Below, piece after piece: positions 24,178 to 33,604 of a stretch of 64,000 nt of DNA (position 1 is the stretch's first letter; each line of letters opens with the position of its first letter). The notes under the pieces were generated by a model. The model saw only the letters and a list, made by a program, of their open reading frames with translations, made no database searches and was not told where the DNA came from. The translations under genes and the position numbers were made by a program. Source of the DNA: Eubacterium sp. 1001713B170207_170306_E7 (GTDB lineage Bacteria > Bacillota > Clostridia > Eubacteriales > Eubacteriaceae); contig NZ_JADMVE010000012.1 in NCBI RefSeq assembly GCF_015547515.1, positions 1-64,000 of the forward strand, written 5' to 3'.

Positions 24178-27100
24178 ATGAAACTAAAAAAATGGAAGCG
24201 TGTGCTGGGGCTTTTTCTGGTGCTTCTGCTGCTGGCGGGAAGCCTGCCGCTGTCTGCTTTGGCAGAGGAAATGCCCGAAGGACTTCACCAGCTGGATAAA
24301 GTCGGAGATACTTACGCAGCAAGCAGCAGACAGACCGAGGCGACAGAGAATGCCGGAACAACAGAGGAAAGGCCCGATGGACCTTACGACCCTGAGGTCA
24401 TTGATGTAATCTACCGAGGAGGAGAGCCCTCGCTGACCCAGGATGAAGCAGGCAATTATCTGGTAGGCAATGTCAATGACCTTAATACCCTGAGGATGGA
24501 TCTGGCAAAGCATGTGGATTACAGCAATACTACGGTTATTATGACCAATGATATTGACGCTGGAGGTTTAACGCCCTATCCGGTCCACCGCCTGTACAGC
24601 GATGGCAGCACCAGCACAATGGATACGACAGAGTATGTCTATGTATTTGACGGAACCTTTAATGGTATGGGCCATACCATTAAAAACTACACAGACAGCA
24701 CATCGGGTTTGTTTGACGTCCTAGGGCCGAATGCGCAGATCGGAAATCTGCACATGGTGGTTGATCAAAGAATCAGCGAGGCAGCCGGCTCATTGAACAT
24801 CGTTCGACCTCCGGATAACAAAATGAGCAGATCCATCGGCATCCTGGCCAATGGAACCCTTGGCGCTTATGTTACGCGCTGCAGCGCCGAGGGTGAGGTT
24901 TCACTCAGTATGGATAAAACCACAGAGTGGACATCCGTAGGAATGGTTGCGGCTGCCAGTGGCGGCGGTTACCTCAGCAGCGTCTGGAAGGCGGAAGAAG
25001 CGCTGTCGGAGGACTGCTGGTCCAGGGTGAACTATAAAAACCTCAATAGCTATGACGCATTCAGTTTTAGCCTTCTATCCCCTTCCAAAAATAAAAACTG
25101 TTATTACGCCGGTGCTTTATCGGGAATAGGGAGTGATAGTTCACAAACAACACCCTTTAACCCCTATCGTGAAAATACTGACTGCTACTATGACAGCAGC
25201 ATTCTGGGGCTTGATAAAATAAGTTCTGCGGGAACCGGTGAGCGGACGGCCGCGATGAAAAAGAAAGGGACCTTTAAAAACTGGGATTTTGATAAGGTAT
25301 GGACAATCGAAGAGGGAAAAAGCTACCCCACCCTCAACCGGGAAAATACAAAGCTGAAAAACCGCGTTGTGCTTGAACTGGAGGTTCAGCTGGAGCCAGT
25401 TGTGCTGAATTACGATAAGCTTGACCTGTCCGGCGGAAAGATGCCCGTTATCCGCACCAATGTCAGCGGTATTGCCATAAAGAACGTGGAGGGCGCCCCC
25501 TACAATCTTAAGGTCGAGTATGAGGATGCTGTAAAAAATGGAGCGGAATATGTCGGCGTTTTAGGAGACCACGCAGAGGGAATCGCCCGTTTTAAAAATG
25601 CCGACGCCATCCGGATAAGCTATGATAATAATGAGGAAGTAGACTATCTTTTGCCGACAAACCTCTACAACAGAACCGGTTATCTCTCGAACCAGGATAA
25701 AAAGAATGGTTATAAGGCGCTCAAGGCCTGGGGATCCTTAAGCATCAAAACCGATCCGGCAGTTTTGACAGAGGAGCGCAAGGCAGAGCTGAGCCAGAAG
25801 GTAACTGAGGCCTGCGACATTCTTCTTCTGGATGAGAAATTTTTTGGGTCAGAGGGCCCAAGTGCCGAAAAGAGCTATGACCCTTATATGGTGTTTGACC
25901 TGATCCGGTCAGGATCTTCGATTGTGGACGAAAGTTTTTATGATGAATACTATAAAAATATTATTCTGAAAAAATATGAAGGCTACCGTGATACTGGAGT
26001 TACCAGTGGATTCATCACAACCGATACCTCCAAGGATGTGATGCTGATTACAGCGATGGGGTATGATCCGCGTAATGTCGCGGGGTATGATTTGATCGAT
26101 ATTATTACCGATGAAAATTTATATGATGACAATAAGGCTTATATGGCAACGCCAACCCGTGCTCTGGCCTATGGGTGCTATGATTTTTCAAATGATAACG
26201 GTTATGAACTCTCAAAGGTAATCCACGCCATGGCGGAACAAAAAACAGACGCGACCGGTGTTATACAAGCCTCGGATGCCAATGACGTGAACGATATGTG
26301 GTCGATGAGCATTCAGCCGATGTTCCAGTATTATGATCCAAATGCACAGCCGGGTGACGAATATTATGATGTGAAAGTACGGGTAGACAATGAGATTCTA
26401 CCGCGTTTTCAGAGAAGCCAGACTTATCTCGGCAGTTTCTGGGGTAGCTTTTTACTGCAATTCACGGATCCGGATTACGGCCATGCAGATCTCCAGAATG
26501 CCTGGACGAACGCCCAGACAAATATTTGCCTGGGGATGGCAGGGATCAATGCTTTTGATCCGAGATTTGTGGTGGGTAAGGTTACCGTTTACGACAACAT
26601 TATCAATCGGGTTGATTTTGAAAATAAGGTAGGAGACATATCGCTGACATCCGGCATTGGCCCGGAACAGATCATCCGCGGCGTCACTGCCTTAAAACGC
26701 GCCGAAGAAGAAAAAACCGGTATCTACGACTGCCGTGACGTTAAGGGAACCGCTTATGTCAAAAACCTTATTGACAGCATGGACACCAATGATCAAGAAG
26801 CCGTGGGCGCTGTGTGGAGCGCTTACCAGGCACTGAGCGACGGCAAGAAGGCCAGCATGAACCAGGAGGATGTCAAGAAATTGACGAACGCTGTCAACGG
26901 CCAGGGGAAAGCCCTGCTCCAGACGCAGCTGGAAAAAGCCAACGCGCTAAAGGAAACCGGCTATACCGAAGAAACCTGGAAGCCCTTTAAGGAGGCCCGG
27001 GACAGCGCCAGCGCTGTATATACCAAGCCAGACGCCACCGACGCGGAATGCCTGACTGCTTACGCCAGCCTGAAGAATACCATGGACGCGCTGGAAATGA

Positions 27101-27300
27101 GCTTTATTCTTGGTGACGCCAATGGTGACGGCGAGGTAACAGCCCGTGATGCTCTAATGGTAATGCGCGCCGTTAATGGAAAAGTAAACTTGACAGAAAC
27201 GCAGAAAAAAGCAGCGGATGTCGTTGCTGATGGTGAGATTACAGCCCGTGACGCTTTGATGATTCAAAAAGTTGTCAATGGAAAAGCATCGTTTAAATAA
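24178..27300 (+). CDS. Secreted dockerin protein with beta-helix and helical (transcobalamin alpha-like?) domains
   Basis: 1040 residues. A signal peptide (1-29) is followed by a GLUG-like beta-helix (about 80-395; FDGTFNGMGHTIKNY) that is homologous in layout to the preceding protein. A linking beta region follows, then an alpha-helical region (about 545-860; DVMLITAMGYDPRNVAGYDLIDII, ATPTRALAYGCYDFSN, LSKVIHAMAEQK) resembling the alpha/alpha-barrel repeats of terpenoid-cyclase/transcobalamin folds. One FIVAR repeat lies at 915-975. A C-terminal type I dockerin (978-1040) has calcium loops DANGDGEVTARDAL and DVVADGEITARDAL; the second loop has Val at the usual Asn position. There is no membrane anchor, so the dockerin probably docks it on the cohesin of the next gene. 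No clear ribosome site is present beyond AAGGAT. Confidence 0.75.
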   Translation: MKLKKWKRVLGLFLVLLLLAGSLPLSALAEEMPEGLHQLDKVGDTYAASSRQTEATENAGTTEERPDGPYDPEVIDVIYRGGEPSLTQDEAGNYLVGNVNDLNTLRMDLAKHVDYSNTTVIMTNDIDAGGLTPYPVHRLYSDGSTSTMDTTEYVYVFDGTFNGMGHTIKNYTDSTSGLFDVLGPNAQIGNLHMVVDQRISEAAGSLNIVRPPDNKMSRSIGILANGTLGAYVTRCSAEGEVSLSMDKTTEWTSVGMVAAASGGGYLSSVWKAEEALSEDCWSRVNYKNLNSYDAFSFSLLSPSKNKNCYYAGALSGIGSDSSQTTPFNPYRENTDCYYDSSILGLDKISSAGTGERTAAMKKKGTFKNWDFDKVWTIEEGKSYPTLNRENTKLKNRVVLELEVQLEPVVLNYDKLDLSGGKMPVIRTNVSGIAIKNVEGAPYNLKVEYEDAVKNGAEYVGVLGDHAEGIARFKNADAIRISYDNNEEVDYLLPTNLYNRTGYLSNQDKKNGYKALKAWGSLSIKTDPAVLTEERKAELSQKVTEACDILLLDEKFFGSEGPSAEKSYDPYMVFDLIRSGSSIVDESFYDEYYKNIILKKYEGYRDTGVTSGFITTDTSKDVMLITAMGYDPRNVAGYDLIDIITDENLYDDNKAYMATPTRALAYGCYDFSNDNGYELSKVIHAMAEQKTDATGVIQASDANDVNDMWSMSIQPMFQYYDPNAQPGDEYYDVKVRVDNEILPRFQRSQTYLGSFWGSFLLQFTDPDYGHADLQNAWTNAQTNICLGMAGINAFDPRFVVGKVTVYDNIINRVDFENKVGDISLTSGIGPEQIIRGVTALKRAEEEKTGIYDCRDVKGTAYVKNLIDSMDTNDQEAVGAVWSAYQALSDGKKASMNQEDVKKLTNAVNGQGKALLQTQLEKANALKETGYTEETWKPFKEARDSASAVYTKPDATDAECLTAYASLKNTMDALEMSFILGDANGDGEVTARDALMVMRAVNGKVNLTETQKKAADVVADGEITARDALMIQKVVNGKASFK

Positions 27301-27317
27301 AAATTAAGGAGAAATTG

Positions 27318-29489
27318 ATGAGAAAAATGATTCAAAAGCTAACCACGGCTATCGTTACCCTCGCATTAGCCTTTGGTAGTGTGGTACCGTCGGTGGCAAT
27401 GGCGGCAGGTACAACAGAAACAGAAATATTAACATTGCAGGCAGATAAAACACAAGTCGCTCCCGGAGAAACGGTAACCCTTTCTTTGCAGCTTTCTGAA
27501 AATTCTGATTTTGTTGCAGGAACATTTGGAATAAGCTATGACAGCAGTAAGGTAACCTATGTTGCAGGAAGCGCAAAATGTGGCTTTACAACAGGCAGTT
27601 CAGACGTTGCAGATACGCAGTTTCCAGGGAAAATACAGCTGACCTATTTTATTGATGGAAAGGTAGCGGGAAACCCGGCGCTTACGGCGTCTTTTACCGT
27701 AAATGACGGCGTGACAGGAGCACTGGATTTTGCTGTTTATAACAAGGAATTTGCTGTGGATGACGTGAATGATCCTTCTGGAAAGGTTATAACGCCCACC
27801 ATTATTAATGATACAACCGGGCTCGTTTCTAAGCTCCCGCCAACAGACATCACCGAGCTTACCAACAAAATCGCCGAAGCGGAAGCCGTTGACAGCAGCC
27901 TGTACACCGCGGCAAGCTATCAAAACCTGGAAGCAGCCATTGCGGCGGCAAAGGAAATAACCACTGAAAATACAAAAGACGAAGTTGCAGCGCAGGTCAA
28001 CGCGCTGGATGACGCCATAAAGCAGCTGGTTAAAGCGGTTGACAAAACGGATTTAAAAGGAGTCGTCGCTGAAGCCAAAACCTATGATAAAGCCCTGTAC
28101 ACGCCGGACAGCTACGCGGCCCTGACTAAAGCGGTCGCCGACGCCCAGAGCGTGTTGGACGCGGATCTCGCGGATAATGCGGAAAACCAGAAAACCGTGG
28201 CGGACGCGGCTCAGGCGGTTAAGACCGCCATTGCGGCCCTGAGCGCCAAGGGTGACCAGGCGGCGCTGGCGGCCAGCATCCAGGCGGCAGAAGCAGCGCT
28301 TGCGCGCGAAGATGTCACCTATATGGATGAAACCAAGGCAAATGTGCAGACAGCCCTGAACGCGGCAAAAGCACTGGTCGGCCAGGAAAACGCCACAGAT
28401 GCTGAGGTTTCCGCAGCGGTTAAAAACCTGAATGACGCGGTCGCCAAGCTGGTGATTGCAGCAGACGAAAACGCCTTTAACGCAGCGGTTGCGCAGGTGC
28501 GCGAAGCCTTCAAGGAAGAAGCTTACACCACCAGCAGCTGGAAAGCGGTAGCGGAAGCCCTCAAAAATGCGGATGCCATGGCAGGTCGGCTGGCAGAAGG
28601 CCAGGTGCCGGCAGCAGAAGCGGACAAGGTATTGACCGACTTGCAGAATGCGACAAAGGGTTTAATGGAAAAGGCAACAAAAACCGAAGACCTGACCAAA
28701 GCGGTTGAAACAGCTAAAAAATTAGATGAAAGTCATTACACAGCGGACAGCTTTGCCGTTGTAAAGGAAGCCTTAGCCGCAGCCGAAAAGGTTGCCGGAA
28801 ACCTGAACGACAGCACACAGCAGCAGGTAGATACTGTGGTCACGAATTTGAATGCCGCCGTCTCTAAGCTGGTGACCGTCACAACGGATGAAAAGACCGG
28901 TGTTGTGGTCAATGGGCTTCAGCCTGGCGAAGGCATCAGGGTTGACGATAAGTCAAAGGATAAGGACACCGTTGCGGGTGTTGATGAAGCCATCAAGAAT
29001 GCCGGCGAATTTGCAAACGCGAAGGAAACAAAAATTCTTTTCCTGGCAGATATTACGCCGGAAGTAACAGAAAATGCGGACGGCAGCTTCACGGTTACGA
29101 TTCCGTTAAAAGCGGATCAGCTTAAATATGACGCCTACTTTGTAAGCCATAAAGGAGCCGACGGAAGCTTTACCTGGCAGGCGGTAACCCCAGACGCTGA
29201 TGGAAAGGTTACTTTTACCACCAAGAGCTTCTCCGAGTTCACCGTTGTGGGAATGAACAGGCAGGAGGAAAGCCCGAATACGGACAATAATCAAACATCA
29301 AACAGCGGAAATACGGGCAGTGATAACAATACCAAAAACGCATCCGGCGGCACCATCAATCCGGTGACTGGGGTGCCCTATACCGAGGAAGAAATTGGCA
29401 ATGGCGCCTTGCAGGCAGCAGGAATGCTGGCACTTATGGGACTCTGTGGAATAGCTTTCTACCGCAGACAGCGAAAAGCAGAACATTAA
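27318..29489 (+). CDS. Membrane-anchored cohesin protein with five FIVAR repeats
   Basis: 723 residues. A signal peptide (1-31) is followed by a cohesin-type beta-sandwich (about 37-165; LQADKTQVAPGETVTLSLQL, FGISYDSSKVTYV, FTVNDGVTGALDF), then five FIVAR-like repeats (about 176-520) and the beta domain ending FTTKSFSEFTVVGM also found in the 20563 protein. A polar linker and a C-terminal hydrophobic helix with FYRRQRKAEH tail complete it. The cohesin directly follows a gene whose product ends in a dockerin, strong evidence for a cellulosome-like protein contact. I start at the ATG at 27318 with AAGGAG upstream. No LPXTG motif is seen, so anchoring is by the membrane helix. Confidence 0.8.
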   Translation: MRKMIQKLTTAIVTLALAFGSVVPSVAMAAGTTETEILTLQADKTQVAPGETVTLSLQLSENSDFVAGTFGISYDSSKVTYVAGSAKCGFTTGSSDVADTQFPGKIQLTYFIDGKVAGNPALTASFTVNDGVTGALDFAVYNKEFAVDDVNDPSGKVITPTIINDTTGLVSKLPPTDITELTNKIAEAEAVDSSLYTAASYQNLEAAIAAAKEITTENTKDEVAAQVNALDDAIKQLVKAVDKTDLKGVVAEAKTYDKALYTPDSYAALTKAVADAQSVLDADLADNAENQKTVADAAQAVKTAIAALSAKGDQAALAASIQAAEAALAREDVTYMDETKANVQTALNAAKALVGQENATDAEVSAAVKNLNDAVAKLVIAADENAFNAAVAQVREAFKEEAYTTSSWKAVAEALKNADAMAGRLAEGQVPAAEADKVLTDLQNATKGLMEKATKTEDLTKAVETAKKLDESHYTADSFAVVKEALAAAEKVAGNLNDSTQQQVDTVVTNLNAAVSKLVTVTTDEKTGVVVNGLQPGEGIRVDDKSKDKDTVAGVDEAIKNAGEFANAKETKILFLADITPEVTENADGSFTVTIPLKADQLKYDAYFVSHKGADGSFTWQAVTPDADGKVTFTTKSFSEFTVVGMNRQEESPNTDNNQTSNSGNTGSDNNTKNASGGTINPVTGVPYTEEEIGNGALQAAGMLALMGLCGIAFYRRQRKAEH

Positions 29490-29513
29490 TTTTAAGCTAA
29501 AGGGTATCAGCCC

Positions 29514-29535
29514 CTGCCCCCTGATCAGGGGGCAG
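29514..29535 (+). other. Perfect 22-bp palindrome between genes
   Basis: CTGCCCCCTGA is followed by its exact complement. A GC-rich hairpin without a T-run lies between the cohesin and the beta-propeller genes. The same CTGCCCCCT core recurs at 35691-35709. Confidence 0.6.
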
Positions 29536-29575
29536 TAACAGGTATCTTTGAAATAAAAAAGAGGAGAAACAAAAC

Positions 29576-32500
29576 GTGGAAGGATTAAGGAGAAAAGTTA
29601 ACGGCTTAATGTGTATTTTACTGGCAGCAGCGGTGCTGCTGCTGATCGGCTCGGGAAAGGCAGAGGCTTCCGGTGCGCAGACAGGCACCATTACCTTTAG
29701 TGTAGAGCGTTTTACAATAGGGCAGGGTTATTTTGTCGAGCCGGTTGAAGTGCCGATTTATGAGGGGGACACCGCCAAGGATGTTCTTGACCAGATGCTG
29801 GCGCCAACTGGCGGCTATACACAGAAGGAAGGCTCAGAAAGCTTTTATGTTACTGCCCTGAAAAACGCCGATTCAGGACAGCTTGATATTCCCTACTATA
29901 TCACAGATATGAGCGGCCATAAGATTACCAATACCAGTAATGACGGGAATGCAAAGTATCCGGACCTGGGTGAGTTTTCCTACACAGAGCATTCGGGATG
30001 GATGTATTCTGTCAACAGTATTTTTCCCAATTATGGGATGGATAGCTATACCCTGAAGGATGGCGACGTGATGCGTGTCCAGTTTACCATGTGGGGGATT
30101 GGCGCGGATGTAGGTGAACCCTATAATGCCGGACAATATGGGTTTGAAATACCAAACAGGGATAATCTGACAAAAGCAGTTGCAGCGTTTAACGGGCGGA
30201 CAGATAAAGAGGCACTGCTCAAAGTCTCTTTCATAGCGGATGCTTACAGCCATGCCATGGAGACCCTTGAAACCATTGATCCTGGCATTACCGATCAGAA
30301 TGATCTTGATCAGGCGCAGGCGTATCTGGAAGCTGCCATAGAGTCGAAAAACCTGCAGGCCATCACCCTCAATCAGGATCAATTAAACCTCAGCTACGGC
30401 GGTGAGGATCAATTGAGCGTCGGCTATATTCCTGAAAATTGCCGGGTGGATGAGGGCGTTAAATGGACCAGCAGCGACAGGGATTGTGTTTATGTCGAAC
30501 AGGACGGAAGAATCTATGGCGACAGCGTCGGCACCGCCACCATCACCGCCACCCTCGGCGATTTCACCGCCAGCTGCGAGGTCACCGTAAGTGAGGAGAG
30601 CGCTGAAAAGCCCCTGCAGAGTATCAGCCTGAATCCGTCTGAGGTTAGCCTGGGCAAGGGTAAGACCACCGCGCTCAAGGTCAGCTATAACCCGGCGGAC
30701 ACCACGGATGACAAAACCGTTACCTGGCGCTCAGACAACGAACAGGTGGCGGCTGTGGACGCCAATGGCCGCATTACAGCGGTGGCCAGGGGCGAGGCCG
30801 TGATCACGGCGCAGGTGGGCCGTTTTACCGCGGAGTGCCGGGTTACCGTCACAGAGGACGACCCGGTCGATCCGCCGGACATTACCGATGAGGACATTGC
30901 CGCCGCCAAGGAAGTGGTCCGGCTGGCCGCGATTCTGAACACCAATGCCAGTCCCTCGCTGGACGAGGTAAGGGTGCTTGAGGAGGCTTACAACAGCCTG
31001 ACAAGCGCGCAGCAGTCGCTTTTAACGCCAGAGCAGGACGCCAATATACAGATTGCCATTAACAGTGGCTACAGCAAGGTGCTGTCCGGGGTGGTCGCTG
31101 TGTGCGAGCCCGCGGCAGCGGCGGTGCAGGCCGTCATCGATAGCGGTGGAAAGCCCGACGACCAGAGTCTTTACGACCTGGTGCAGGCCGAAAGGGCTTT
31201 GAAGACCATCGGCGCTTACGATGGATTTTTGACCCAGGATCAGGAAATCTATGATCAGGCTGAAAAGAAAATGAAAAAAGTGACGGACGCTTTAACGGAG
31301 TTCAACGCATCGGATAACGGCGTTACCGTTAAGGGACGTTCCCTGACCCTGCCCTGGACCGTGCAGGTGGTGGCGCAGGCGGTTGAGGTCACGGCAGAGC
31401 AGCAGGCTGCCCTTGAGGCGGACGCCCAGTATCTGGAGCCGGCCGTTGAGAGCCAGTATGAAATCAGGCTGAGGGATTTTGCCGCTGCCGAAAGCGCGGA
31501 CGCCATACCGGAATACGATACGGAGGGCAAGGGCTTTAAAATCACGATGCCCTCCGGCGGTTACACGGCTCCGGGGCTTGGCGAGCACGGCCAGCTGACC
31601 CTCCTGCATAACGGCGAGCGCGTCGGCATTCAGGATGAGAAGGGAAACGCGCTGGTCACCTACGATGCTCAGAATAAGCGCTTCAGCTTTTCGACAGACA
31701 CTTTTTCAACCTTTACGGTGGTATCGGACAGCCGTGTCGCTGTTGAGAGCTTTGTGCTGAGCGATACGGAGAAAACGCTGCTGCTGGACATTGCGAACCC
31801 CAGCTTTGAGCTGAGTGTGCTGAGCTATAAGCCCTATGATACAACGGATAAAAACAGATTGACCTATACCTCGTCGGACCCGTCTGTGGCCAGCGTGGAC
31901 GATAAGGGCATTGTCACCGGGCATGTCAAGGGGACAGCGGTGATTACCGCGGAGGTCTGCGGCGTCAAGAACCAGTGCACGGTAACGGTGAAGATGAACC
32001 GCTATGTGGATTTTGAGAGCTACTGGCCCACCTTCAGGAAGAACAACAGTAACATGGCCATTGTGGACGCCAGCCTGCCAAACGCGGGAAATAATCTGAC
32101 GGAAAAGTGGATAAACAGCGACATCAACGTGGGGGGCAAGCAGATGACCGCCGGCACCCCGCTGGTGGTGGACAATTATATTTTTGTCGCTACCCAGAAC
32201 AACAAGCTCTACAAGCTGGATAAAAACACCGGCGCCATTGTTAAAGAGGCAAAGCTCGCGAAAAAAATCGAGTTTTTCTCCTATGCCACCTACGGCGACG
32301 GCATGATCTTCGTGCCTGAGGAGGAGGGCACCATCGAGGCCTTTAACGCCGACACCCTGGATTCGCTCTGGCGTACCGAAAGCTTTGGCGGGCAGAGCAA
32401 CTGCCAGGTTACCTATGCCGACGGCTTTATCTACTCGGGTACCTGGAGCGGCTCGACGGACAAGGGAACCTTTTTCTGTATCGACACCACGAGTAACGGC

Positions 32501-33604
32501 GAAATTTACCAGACCAACGGGATCCGCCGCGCGCGGTGGGTTTCGGACGATGACGGCGGCTATTACTGGAGCGGTGCCACTGTGGTTGGCGACGCGGTAA
32601 TCTTCGGCGGGGACTCTGGCGTGGTGCAGTCCCGTAACAAATCGACGGGCGTGCTCATTGACCGGTACGCCACTGGCGGCGTTATCCGTTCGTGTATCGC
32701 TTATGACGCTGGAACCAGCGCCCTTTATTTTACAGCGGGCGGCGGCGCCACTGCCAACGGGATCACCGGCGGCGGCAAATGCTTTAAGCTCGGCGTGACT
32801 GGCGACGGGCATTACACAGGGGCTAAAGTTGCCGATCTGCCGGCAGCTTCAACCACATCGCCGGTGGTTTACAATGGCCGCGTGTATGTCACCACCCAAA
32901 AGGTAAATGGCTCGGGCCATGAGGAGGATTATAACAAGGCCACGGTCATTGACCAGGGCAATACGGAAAATGGAAAGCTGGCGGTTCTGGATGCTGGCTC
33001 TCTCGGCATGATCTACCAGGCCGATATCGGAGGCCCGTCCAAGGCGTCACCGCTGCTCACCACCGCCTATACGGCGGACGGCCAGGAGACGGTTTACCTT
33101 TATATTACGGTAAATAACCACGACGGCGCCATTGTCCGGGTAAAGGACTGGGCCGGCAACACCACCCCTCAGGCCGAGGTGATCTACCGCGCGGAGGGTG
33201 ACGAGCAGGAGTATACCACCACCAGTCTCAACTGTGATGCGGACGGAACCATCTATTACCGGAATGACCGGGGACATCTTATGGCACTGACCGGCACCTC
33301 GGAGCCAGTCAGAGAGGCGGCGCCCGTGGAGGGCCGCCTGGGAATGCAGAAAGGCAATAAAGCAGACAGCGGCGGCATGACAGCCAGGGCTTCCGGCAAG
33401 GCCGCTGCTGCCTCCGAGGATGAATTTAAGCCCTGGGATTTTAGCGGGGCCATGCTGCCATACAGCAAAAGTGTATCCAAAACGCCGTCGGGGCTGGAGC
33501 AGCTGAAAAAGGCCAGCATTGTTCTGGCCTGTACAGCCGTGGCCATGGCGGCAATGTATATAACCGGATGCGCGCTTTGGCCGAAGCTGGGGAAAAAGCC
33601 ATGA
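29576..33604 (+). CDS. Giant surface protein: DUF4430, Big_2 Ig-like domains, PQQ-type beta-propeller, C-terminal membrane helix
   Basis: 1342 residues. A signal peptide (1-32) is followed by DUF4430 (about 40-190; DTAKDVLDQMLAP, EHSGWMYSVNSIFPNYGMDSYTLKDGD). A FIVAR-like helical pair comes next, then bacterial Ig-like Big_2 domains (about 262-340 and 345-425; ITATLGDFTASCEVTVSEE), a helical and beta region, a third Big_2 near 720-800, and a WD/PQQ-like beta-propeller (about 805-1240; TPLVVDNYIFVATQNNKLYKL). One C-terminal membrane helix (about 1308-1330) anchors it. Translation starts at GTG 29576 behind GAGGAG. It combines the putative corrinoid-binding beta domain with a propeller and is likely a central surface receptor. 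Its stop overlaps the ECF S component start. Confidence 0.78.
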   Translation: MEGLRRKVNGLMCILLAAAVLLLIGSGKAEASGAQTGTITFSVERFTIGQGYFVEPVEVPIYEGDTAKDVLDQMLAPTGGYTQKEGSESFYVTALKNADSGQLDIPYYITDMSGHKITNTSNDGNAKYPDLGEFSYTEHSGWMYSVNSIFPNYGMDSYTLKDGDVMRVQFTMWGIGADVGEPYNAGQYGFEIPNRDNLTKAVAAFNGRTDKEALLKVSFIADAYSHAMETLETIDPGITDQNDLDQAQAYLEAAIESKNLQAITLNQDQLNLSYGGEDQLSVGYIPENCRVDEGVKWTSSDRDCVYVEQDGRIYGDSVGTATITATLGDFTASCEVTVSEESAEKPLQSISLNPSEVSLGKGKTTALKVSYNPADTTDDKTVTWRSDNEQVAAVDANGRITAVARGEAVITAQVGRFTAECRVTVTEDDPVDPPDITDEDIAAAKEVVRLAAILNTNASPSLDEVRVLEEAYNSLTSAQQSLLTPEQDANIQIAINSGYSKVLSGVVAVCEPAAAAVQAVIDSGGKPDDQSLYDLVQAERALKTIGAYDGFLTQDQEIYDQAEKKMKKVTDALTEFNASDNGVTVKGRSLTLPWTVQVVAQAVEVTAEQQAALEADAQYLEPAVESQYEIRLRDFAAAESADAIPEYDTEGKGFKITMPSGGYTAPGLGEHGQLTLLHNGERVGIQDEKGNALVTYDAQNKRFSFSTDTFSTFTVVSDSRVAVESFVLSDTEKTLLLDIANPSFELSVLSYKPYDTTDKNRLTYTSSDPSVASVDDKGIVTGHVKGTAVITAEVCGVKNQCTVTVKMNRYVDFESYWPTFRKNNSNMAIVDASLPNAGNNLTEKWINSDINVGGKQMTAGTPLVVDNYIFVATQNNKLYKLDKNTGAIVKEAKLAKKIEFFSYATYGDGMIFVPEEEGTIEAFNADTLDSLWRTESFGGQSNCQVTYADGFIYSGTWSGSTDKGTFFCIDTTSNGEIYQTNGIRRARWVSDDDGGYYWSGATVVGDAVIFGGDSGVVQSRNKSTGVLIDRYATGGVIRSCIAYDAGTSALYFTAGGGATANGITGGGKCFKLGVTGDGHYTGAKVADLPAASTTSPVVYNGRVYVTTQKVNGSGHEEDYNKATVIDQGNTENGKLAVLDAGSLGMIYQADIGGPSKASPLLTTAYTADGQETVYLYITVNNHDGAIVRVKDWAGNTTPQAEVIYRAEGDEQEYTTTSLNCDADGTIYYRNDRGHLMALTGTSEPVREAAPVEGRLGMQKGNKADSGGMTARASGKAAAASEDEFKPWDFSGAMLPYSKSVSKTPSGLEQLKKASIVLACTAVAMAAMYITGCALWPKLGKKP

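Noticed and set aside
31706-32812. Long open frame on the - strand opposite the beta-propeller gene
   Set aside because: It is opposite a well-supported domain-rich protein and its translation has no recognisable domain; it is a consequence of GC-biased codon use.
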